Origin: Veillonella_A intestinalis | GTDB taxonomy: Bacteria > Bacillota > Negativicutes > Veillonellales > Veillonellaceae | Direction: 5' to 3' | Assembly: GCF_943192895.1 (NCBI RefSeq) | Contig: NZ_CALPCB010000010.1 | Span: 29,878-93,877, forward strand | DNA: 64,000 nt | Part shown: positions 58,872-64,000 of the stretch, in pieces | Layout: each line of letters starts with the position of its first letter | How positions within the stretch are numbered: position 1 is the stretch's first letter | Translations under genes and position numbers: made by a program | Notes under the pieces: generated by a model | What the model saw: only the letters and a program-made list of their open reading frames with translations | The model's database searches: none | Told to the model about the DNA's origin: nothing

Positions 58872-59081
58872 GTGGAAACTGTTGACAATTCAAAAATAAC
58901 ATTAAAAGCAGCACGAGTTAATAAAAACTTAACTCAAGAGCAAGCGGCTAAATTGATAGGTATTAGTGTATTTACACTAATAAATTACGAATCAGGAAAA
59001 AGTTTTCCTGATGTACCTATTATTGAACGTATTGAAAAAGTTTATGATATTCCATATCATAGACTAAATTTTTTAGTCTAA
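58872..59081 (+). CDS. Cro-like XRE-family regulator
   Basis: This small HTH protein (about 69 residues) has the helix-turn-helix LTQEQAAKLIGISVFTLINYESG near residue 20. It is divergent from the repressor and first in the early operon, the Cro position. The start is GTG at 58872, with AGGAGGTG upstream; another GTG at 58863 overlaps that RBS. An operator copy follows right after its stop codon. Confidence 0.85.
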   Translation: METVDNSKITLKAARVNKNLTQEQAAKLIGISVFTLINYESGKSFPDVPIIERIEKVYDIPYHRLNFLV

Positions 59082-59083
59082 AA

Positions 59084-59100
59084 TTACAGTTTAAATGTAA
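59084..59100. promoter_or_regulatory. Prophage operator O4
   Basis: TTACAGTTTAAATGTAA is the most symmetric copy of the operator set. It lies three bases after cro, so repressor bound here could act as a roadblock or loop with O1-O3. Confidence 0.75.
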
Positions 59101-59162
59101 AATTGTATTTCGATAAATTAGAGGTGAAACTTATGCCACCAAATAAAAAAGGAGGTGATGGG

Positions 59163-59324
59163 ATGACAAATGAAGAAAAATCAAAAAAATTGTATGAAGC
59201 AAGTAAACCATTAGTTGAATATTTAAGAAAGAATGAAACGCCTATGACTACGGCAATAGTCACAGGCGTTGGAGTGGAACTTGTTAGTACAGATATACAT
59301 ATTCCTTTTACTAAATTGGATTAA
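59163..59324 (+). CDS. Small early phage protein, unknown
   Basis: This protein of about 54 residues has a charged helical N-terminus (MTNEEKSKKLYEASKPLVEYLRKN) and a beta-rich end (TTAIVTGVGVELVSTDIHIP). It is not recognised by function. A near-perfect AAAGGAGGTGAT precedes the ATG at 59163; an in-frame ATG at 59133 also has GAGGTGA, so a form ten residues longer is possible. The next 100 bases hold a small hairpin (CACCTT/AAGGTG, about 59388-59400). Confidence 0.6.
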   Translation: MTNEEKSKKLYEASKPLVEYLRKNETPMTTAIVTGVGVELVSTDIHIPFTKLD

Positions 59325-59427
59325 CGAATTTTAATTTCTCCGGTCCCTTTGAAGATTGTACTGAAATCAAGTTCATAGTAGTCACCTTTTTTCTAAGGTG
59401 ATTATAACATAAAGTGAGGTGAGACTT

Positions 59428-59730
59428 ATGGAATGTAGAACTTACGGTGTACCAGAAGTAGCTCAAATTTTAGGTATATCAGAAAAATCAGTTTACAAAA
59501 TGGCTGATGAACGTGTAATTCATCGATTACCGCATGTACCTAAGATTAAATTTAGTCAAAAGGAAATTGACGCTCTATGCGGGATTAAAGATGAGTTTAA
59601 TGTTTGGAATTATCGAGCAATCAAAGCCGATAACGAAAAGTTAAAAGCTGAAAATCAAAAATTAAAAGAACTCATCAAAAAAGCAACCGCAGAGTTACTT
59701 TTGATGAGTAGTGGGTTAGTGGAGGAGTGA
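59428..59730 (+). CDS. Excisionase-like HTH protein with C-terminal coiled coil
   Basis: The N-terminal MerR/excisionase-like winged helix (YGVPEVAQILGISEKSVYKMADE, about residues 5-27, then VIHRLPHVPKIKFSQKEID) is typical of HTH_17 domains in phage Xis and DNA-packaging-type proteins. The C-terminus (NEKLKAENQKLKELIKKATAE) is a heptad-repeat coiled coil, suggesting dimers. The ATG at 59428 has GAGGTGAG upstream. It may assist excision or act as an early regulator. Confidence 0.75.
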   Translation: MECRTYGVPEVAQILGISEKSVYKMADERVIHRLPHVPKIKFSQKEIDALCGIKDEFNVWNYRAIKADNEKLKAENQKLKELIKKATAELLLMSSGLVEE

Positions 59731-59734
59731 TGAT

Positions 59735-59914
59735 ATGCGAGTAATTGATGATTTGATTAGACCTATTTTGTATAGTGTAACTGGCTTTGGCGTTGTTGCC
59801 ACAGTCGGCACTGTGGATGTCGGCCAAGCTGACGGTGTGACAATTTGGGCGGTGGTGGCAACATCTGCTGCGTGTTTTTTTGCAGCGGAGCTACTAGGTA
59901 AACGTCATGTATAA
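59735..59914 (+). CDS. Small two-helix membrane protein
   Basis: The frame codes for 59 residues beginning MRVIDDLIRPILYSVTGFGV. Two hydrophobic stretches (GFGVVATVGTV and TIWAVVATSAACFFAAELL) are joined by a short polar loop. GGAGGAG precedes the ATG by seven bases. Such small membrane proteins are common in early phage operons. Its role is unknown; it is too far from lysis genes to be called a holin. Confidence 0.6.
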   Translation: MRVIDDLIRPILYSVTGFGVVATVGTVDVGQADGVTIWAVVATSAACFFAAELLGKRHV

Positions 59915-59920
59915 AATTAA

Positions 59921-59956
59921 AAGCCCCTCAATCGCTGGCACGATTAAAGGGGCACA
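59921..59956 (+). other. Hairpin in the early phage operon
   Basis: GCCCCTCAATCG pairs with CGATTAAAGGGGC. No T-run follows, so it is probably a processing or stability structure, or a leaky terminator on the A-rich left side for the minus strand. Confidence 0.5.
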
Positions 59957-59997
59957 GTAAAATTACCTATTTTTAGTATAACACAGGAGTAGTGAAA

Positions 59998-60939
59998 ATG
60001 ATATATAAAAAAGTGTTTGATGCTAAGATAGCAACCCACGAAGAGTGGTTAGCTTTTAGAAAGACTGGTATTGGTGGTAGTGACATGGCAGCCATTATGG
60101 GTCTTAGCAAATGGAAGTCACCATTGGATGTATGGCTAGAAAAAACTAGTAATGAGGTTAATGTGGAAGAAACTCGTTTTACATATTGGGGCACAAAGTT
60201 GGAAGCGTTAGTAGCTGAAGAATTTACTATTCAGACTGGATATAGTGTACGGAATAATAATTATACCTTACAGTCTATTGAATATCCGTTTCTTTTAGCT
60301 AATATTGACCGAGATATTGTTGGGCTTGATGCAGGCCTTGAATGTAAAACGGCTAATGCATTTAAACGGGATGAGTGGGAAGGTGATCAAGTACCTGATG
60401 CTTATTATATTCAGTGTCAACATTATATGGCGGTAACGGGTTATTCATCTTGGTGGATTGCTTGTCTATGTGGTGGCAATGAGTTCTTTTATAAAGAAAT
60501 ACCTCGTAACGAAGAAGTGATTACGGCAATTATCGAGGCTGGTCGGGAGTTTTGGAATATGGTAGAGCAAAATATTATGCCAGCTGTTGATGATTCTGAG
60601 CGATGCAATAAACTGCTTAAAGAATTACATAGTAAAAGTAATGGCAAATCTATCGAGTTACCAGACACGGCTAAAATTTACATTGAACAATATAACAAGG
60701 CTAAAGCTGATGAAACAGCAGCAAAAGCACGTAAGACAGAAGCACAAAGTCATTTATTTGATTTATTAGGTGATAATGAGAAAGGTATTCTTGATCAATA
60801 TACCGTTGTATGGTCACCAGTAGCAGGACGTAAAAAGTTTGATACAAAGCGATTTGAAAATGACCATCCACAGCTAGCTGCTGCATATACAGTGCAAGGA
60901 CAACCAAGTCGTCGATTTGATATTAAAGGAGCGAAATAA
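59998..60939 (+). CDS. YqaJ-family phage exonuclease
   Basis: YqaJ proteins are lambda-exonuclease-like 5'-3' nucleases that generate single strands for a partner recombinase. The 314-residue chain has the family N-terminus EWLAFRKTGIGGSDMAAIMGLSKW, the acidic ANIDRDIV turn and the LECKTAN catalytic Glu-x-Lys near residue 118. The RecT gene follows directly, completing the pair. The ATG at 59998 has CAGGAG upstream with a nine-base spacer; a GTG at 59992 is too near it. Confidence 0.93.
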   Translation: MIYKKVFDAKIATHEEWLAFRKTGIGGSDMAAIMGLSKWKSPLDVWLEKTSNEVNVEETRFTYWGTKLEALVAEEFTIQTGYSVRNNNYTLQSIEYPFLLANIDRDIVGLDAGLECKTANAFKRDEWEGDQVPDAYYIQCQHYMAVTGYSSWWIACLCGGNEFFYKEIPRNEEVITAIIEAGREFWNMVEQNIMPAVDDSERCNKLLKELHSKSNGKSIELPDTAKIYIEQYNKAKADETAAKARKTEAQSHLFDLLGDNEKGILDQYTVVWSPVAGRKKFDTKRFENDHPQLAAAYTVQGQPSRRFDIKGAK

Positions 60940-60942
60940 CTT

Positions 60943-61806
60943 ATGGCAACAACAAATGGCATTACATTAAAAAATAATCATCTTAAACCAGCTACTAAAG
61001 CCCCAACTACATTAAGCGGGATGTTAGCTTCGGATGATGTAAAAAAGCGTTTTAATGAGTTATTGGGTAATAAAGCCCCAGGCTTTATTAGTAGCTTATT
61101 GTCGGTTGCTAATAACAATAAATTACTTGCTAAAGCAGACCCTAAAACTGTAATTGCAGCAGGAGCTATGGCAGCTGCCTTAGATTTACCAGTTAATCAA
61201 AATTTAGGGTATGCCTATATTGTCCCCTATGGTAATGAAGCGCAGTTTCAGATGGGATATAAGGGATATATTCAGCTTGCTATGAGAACGGGGCAATACA
61301 AGACCATTAATGCTTGTGAAGTCTATGAGGGCGAAATTCGGGATACGAATCGATTTACTGGTGAGTTTGAATTTGGAGAACGAACTGGTGATGAAATTGT
61401 AGGGTATATGGCGTACTTTAAGCTTGTTAATGGGTTTGAGAAGTATATTTATATGAGTATGTCCGAAATGCAAGCACATGCTCGTAAGTATAGTAAAACT
61501 TATAAAGGCGGTACTGATAAATGGGGAATTGCAGATTTTCATAGTATGGCCATTAAAACAGTACTTAAACGTTTAATTAGTAAATATGGGATTCTATCTA
61601 TTGAAATGCAAGCAGGTCTCGAAACGGATGGTGGCATTATTAAAGATCATGACGGCACACTGAAAGCTGATTTTGAAACAATTGAAGTAGATGGCACATA
61701 TATTAATGCAGAAACGGGGGAAGTTATTGATGAAGCAGTTAATGATAATGAATTAACTGAAGAGGAGAAGGCCGCCATTTTAGCAGCTGAGCAACTCGAA
61801 CAGTAA
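60943..61806 (+). CDS. recT: RecT-family single-strand annealing protein
   Basis: RecT anneals complementary single strands and promotes phage recombination. The 287-residue chain has the family segments KRFNELLGNKAPGFISSLLSV, AAALDLPVNQNLGYAYIVPYGNEAQFQMGYKGYIQLAMRTG and MSEMQAHARKYSKTYKGG. The acidic C-terminus is typical of such proteins. AAAGGAGCG precedes the ATG, four bases after the exonuclease stop, so the two are cotranscribed and act together. Confidence 0.95.
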   Translation: MATTNGITLKNNHLKPATKAPTTLSGMLASDDVKKRFNELLGNKAPGFISSLLSVANNNKLLAKADPKTVIAAGAMAAALDLPVNQNLGYAYIVPYGNEAQFQMGYKGYIQLAMRTGQYKTINACEVYEGEIRDTNRFTGEFEFGERTGDEIVGYMAYFKLVNGFEKYIYMSMSEMQAHARKYSKTYKGGTDKWGIADFHSMAIKTVLKRLISKYGILSIEMQAGLETDGGIIKDHDGTLKADFETIEVDGTYINAETGEVIDEAVNDNELTEEEKAAILAAEQLEQ

Positions 61807-61827
61807 GGTAATTGGTAAATTAAATTA

Positions 61828-61859
61828 GCCAGCAAGTTACTAGTAGGTGGCTTGCTGGC
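61828..61859 (+). other. Perfect hairpin between recT and the DnaD-like gene
   Basis: GCCAGCAAG (61828-61836) pairs with CTTGCTGGC (61851-61859) around a 14-base loop. No T-run follows. It could be an RNA processing or transcription-pausing site. Confidence 0.6.
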
Positions 61860-61876
61860 ATCCATAAGGAGTATCT

Positions 61877-62779
61877 ATGAGTAGGCCAAGAAAGGCAGGG
61901 ATTAGTTATTTTCCTTTGGATACGGATTTCTTTGAAAATAAAAAAGTAAGGCGACTTACTAGAGCATTTGGAGCAACAGCTGCCTCCGTACTAGTCAACC
62001 TGCTATGTACTATCTACAAAGATAAAGGGTATTACATGCGGTGGGATGATGATACGCTGGCTTTCGTGGCGGACGAACTCTGTCTAAAAGTTGGCACTGT
62101 GCGAGAGATTGTCGTAAAGGCGATTCAAGTGGGGTTCTTCAATGCGAATATGGCGAATCTATTTGGTACTGATGAAGGTCAGGCTAAAGGAGATTACAAC
62201 GGCATACTTACTTCAGTAGCCATTCAAGAACAGTACTTTGATACTTGTAAACGGTCAAAAAGAAGTGAGGTATGTTATGACGCAAGATTTCTGCTCATTT
62301 CTATGAAACCGTATGAAAAAATAGTTAACTCTGGAGAAAACTTAGTTAACTCTGGAGAAAACCTAATAAACTCCGGAGAAAGTACACAAAGGAAAGTAAA
62401 GGAAAGTAAAGTATATACTACTACATCTACAGATGGACTGAATGATTTATTTAATGCATATGTTGAAAATGGATTTGGTACAGTATCAGGTCTTTCTAAA
62501 GATATGATACTTGATGATGTAGATACATATTGTAGTGAATGGTGTAAAGCGGCTATGGAAGTAGCGGTAACTCGGAATAAGCGGTCATGGTCATATGTAA
62601 GAGGTATTTTAAGGCGATGGCAAAGTGAGTATAGTCTAACAGATAAACCGTGGGAGGTTGAAGCAGTTGGAACACATAGGCAAAGCAATGAGCAATTTAA
62701 AACAGCGAATCGAGCAGTATCGACAAACAGCAATGGAGCGGGAGAGGTTGATTGGGCCAATGACCCCGACCATTTTTAA
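61877..62779 (+). CDS. Phage replication protein with DUF4373 and DnaD-like domains
   Basis: The N-terminal domain (SYFPLDTDFFENKKVRRLTRAFGATAASVLVNLLCTIY) is the DUF4373/Lin1244 winged helix used by phage replication initiators. A linker contains three copies of the eight-residue unit VNSGENLI/VNSGEN (about residues 152-174), and the C-terminal DnaD-like domain ends in SYVRGILRRWQSEY. It likely binds the phage origin and hands over to the loader encoded next. AAGGAG precedes the ATG. Its last 113 bases overlap the loader gene in another frame. Confidence 0.88.
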   Translation: MSRPRKAGISYFPLDTDFFENKKVRRLTRAFGATAASVLVNLLCTIYKDKGYYMRWDDDTLAFVADELCLKVGTVREIVVKAIQVGFFNANMANLFGTDEGQAKGDYNGILTSVAIQEQYFDTCKRSKRSEVCYDARFLLISMKPYEKIVNSGENLVNSGENLINSGESTQRKVKESKVYTTTSTDGLNDLFNAYVENGFGTVSGLSKDMILDDVDTYCSEWCKAAMEVAVTRNKRSWSYVRGILRRWQSEYSLTDKPWEVEAVGTHRQSNEQFKTANRAVSTNSNGAGEVDWANDPDHF

Positions 62780-63371
62780 ACCTATTAATTGGGAGTATTA
62801 CGGCATCTATAAGCGTTATCAAAAAGTTACTTTAGAAGATATGACAGTATTAAATGATGAAAATAAAGAAGCTTTTGATGTTATTAAGGAGTACGCAGAA
62901 CATGTAGTACATAAACTAGATGCAGGTTTAGGCTTGATTATTAAAGGACCTGTAGGAACAGGTAAAACGACAGCTGCAGTAGCGATTATGAAGGAGGCAA
63001 TTCAGAATAAGCAAAGTCCGTATTTTATTTCTATGATTTCGCTGCTGGATAAACTTATGAGTTTTCGCGATCAAGAAGAGCGATATGAGTTTGAACAACG
63101 AATTAAAAATTGTGCTTTATTGGTTTTAGATGATTTAGGTGGCGAATATATTGGCAAAGATAAGGAAGAGAGTTTTATGCTAAAACGAATCATGTCAATT
63201 ATTGCTGAACGTAATCAACGTTCTAAATCGACTATTATAACAACTAACTTGAAAATTAAAGAATTGAAGGAACGTTATAATGAGCGCGTTATCGATAGAC
63301 TAGGTAGCACAAATCAGATTATTACACTATCAGGACCTAGTTTGCGTAAAGAGGAATGGAGGGAATTATGA
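62667..63371 (+). CDS. DnaC/IstB-like helicase loader ATPase
   Basis: This AAA+ protein of about 234 residues has Walker A IKGPVGTGKTT near residue 95 and Walker B LLVLDDLGGEY near residue 152. It has a sensor-like STIITTNL and an Arg finger in YNERVIDRL, the DnaC/DnaI pattern. It loads the host helicase onto phage DNA. The TTG at 62667 has GGGAGG nine bases upstream; other starts (TTG 62658, ATG 62688) have poor spacing. It overlaps the DnaD-like gene by 113 bases and ssb by four. Confidence 0.9.
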   Translation: MEHIGKAMSNLKQRIEQYRQTAMERERLIGPMTPTIFKPINWEYYGIYKRYQKVTLEDMTVLNDENKEAFDVIKEYAEHVVHKLDAGLGLIIKGPVGTGKTTAAVAIMKEAIQNKQSPYFISMISLLDKLMSFRDQEERYEFEQRIKNCALLVLDDLGGEYIGKDKEESFMLKRIMSIIAERNQRSKSTIITTNLKIKELKERYNERVIDRLGSTNQIITLSGPSLRKEEWREL

Positions 63372-63754
63372 ATTCAGTACATATATTAGGCAATTTAGCT
63401 CGTGACCCTGAAGTACGCTTTACTAAAACAGGTAAAGCTGTAGCAACATTTACAGTGGCTGCGACAAACACATATTTTGATTCCACAACCAATGAACAGA
63501 AGGAACAGACCTCGTTCATTAATTGTGTTGTATGGGGCAAATTAGGGGAAGCAGTTGGCAACCTTCGCAAAGGGAACCGTTGTTTCGTTGAAGGTCGTTT
63601 AAATACCCGTTCTTATGAAACACAGGACGGGCAAAAACGCTATGTTACTGAAGTAGTGGCTAACTTTGTTGGTCAGTCTTTAGATACACAGTCAAATGAG
63701 CCATCTAATTTTGATAGCTTTGGTGGCGGTAATGAAGAGAATATCCCGTTTTAA
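63368..63754 (+). CDS. ssb: Phage single-strand DNA-binding protein
   Basis: The OB-fold core is complete: MNSVHILGNLARDPEVRFTKTGKAVATFTVA, INCVVWGKLGEAVGNLRKGN and VEGRLNTRSYETQDGQKRYVTEVV. A short tail ends in the acidic tip NEENIPF, which binds partner proteins. At 128 residues it is a little short because the Gly-rich linker is reduced. The ATG at 63368 overlaps the loader stop (ATGA), with GGAGGG upstream. It probably protects the single strands made by the exonuclease and RecT. Confidence 0.95.
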   Translation: MNSVHILGNLARDPEVRFTKTGKAVATFTVAATNTYFDSTTNEQKEQTSFINCVVWGKLGEAVGNLRKGNRCFVEGRLNTRSYETQDGQKRYVTEVVANFVGQSLDTQSNEPSNFDSFGGGNEENIPF

Positions 63755-63827
63755 GAGGTGACTAATTTACAAATGCTATCAGACAAAAAATGGTAAGCGT
63801 AAATAGAGCGGTGTGAGGATTTTAAGC

Positions 63828-64000
63828 ATGATTAAGATTAGGCTTGATTTGGAGTACCCAAGTCTCAACGAATACATTCAAGCAGAGCGGAGGAATCGCT
63901 TCAAAGGAGCTAAATTAAAAAAGGACTATACCGAGGCAACACAGATGATGGTTGCACGGTATAGGGGCATGGTAACAGGCAAAGCTGATATCCACTTTGA
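63828..64000 (+). CDS. RusA-like Holliday junction resolvase (partial, cut by the window)
   Basis: Only the first 57 codons are present. The N-terminus, with YPSLNEYIQAERRNRFKGAKLKK, resembles the phage RusA family, which resolves Holliday junctions and typically follows ssb in such operons. The catalytic Asp residues would lie beyond the window. GTGAGGAT precedes the ATG by nine bases. Confidence 0.65.
   Translation, partial: MIKIRLDLEYPSLNEYIQAERRNRFKGAKLKKDYTEATQMMVARYRGMVTGKADIHF

Larger units (their letters stand above)
53915..64000. mobile_element. Left part of an integrated prophage
   Basis: An integrase pointing outward, accessory genes (Fic, SAP), a divergent repressor/Cro switch and a rightward early block (excisionase-like, YqaJ, RecT, DnaD, DnaC, SSB, RusA) have the order of a temperate siphophage lysogeny and replication module. 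The left attachment site should lie between the permease terminator and the integrase stop (53915-54033) but cannot be located without the right end, which is beyond the window. Confidence 0.88.

Noticed and set aside
59735..59914. Phage holin
   Set aside because: It lies in the early region far from any lysin; two hydrophobic helices alone are not enough.

Overview
The window is a low-GC chromosomal segment from an anaerobic bacterium. Gene content (monomeric [FeFe] hydrogenase, SAM-I riboswitches, type II-A Cas9, Firmicute-style ribosome binding sites) and codon use fit a diderm Firmicute of the class Negativicutes, most likely Veillonella or a close relative. That placement is inference from general knowledge, because no rRNA or marker gene is present.

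Layout. 1-9 kb: a fused peptide/nickel-type ABC ATPase, a CsoR-family metal sensor, pyrFE, an RraA-like protein, a 2-hydroxyacid dehydrogenase and a soluble [FeFe] hydrogenase with a structured 5' leader. 9-11.4 kb: a SAM-I riboswitch operon (MetE-like methyltransferase, azlC, azlD). 11.6-17.8 kb: a uronate catabolic locus (LacI-type regulator with a 20-bp palindromic operator, kduI, kduD, kdgT, kdgK, eda). It converts 5-keto-4-deoxyuronate to 2-keto-3-deoxygluconate, imports external KDG, and delivers KDPG to pyruvate plus glyceraldehyde-3-phosphate. 17.8-24.5 kb: small housekeeping genes, a protein made of five tandem helix-turn-helix units, and an uncharacterised two-gene membrane operon. 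24.7-31.1 kb: a complete type II-A CRISPR-Cas locus (divergent tracrRNA, cas9, cas1, cas2, csn2) with an array reduced to two repeats and one spacer. 31.2-31.5 kb: tRNA Asp, Phe, Leu.

31.5-54 kb is ordinary chromosome: an AGCS symporter, a TRIC-like channel, a DUF4127 exported protein, an acyltransferase, a D-amino acid aminotransferase, an ECF S component, a second SAM-I riboswitch driving metNIQ, YerC/TrpR-like regulator, TSUP transporter, SDR, a protein with 29-residue LEA-like repeats, metallophosphoesterases, Nudix-mutY, uppP, five tRNA genes and an amino acid permease.

From about 54 kb to the end lies the left part of a prophage: integrase, Fic protein, a SAP-domain membrane protein, an ImmR/ImmA-like immunity pair whose metallopeptidase-like member lacks the catalytic Glu, a divergent repressor/Cro switch with four 17-bp operators, then YqaJ exonuclease, RecT, a DnaD-like protein, a DnaC-like loader, SSB and a RusA-like resolvase cut by the window edge.

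The most interesting items are the nearly empty CRISPR array with a tracrRNA whose 5' end can pair with its own anti-repeat, the two-gene membrane operon next to it, the five-HTH protein, the hydrogenase leader RNA, AzlCD under SAM control, and the prophage immunity and fic leader structures. Short tandem repeats with periods of 15, 18, 19, 22 and 40 bp sit in several intergenic regions.
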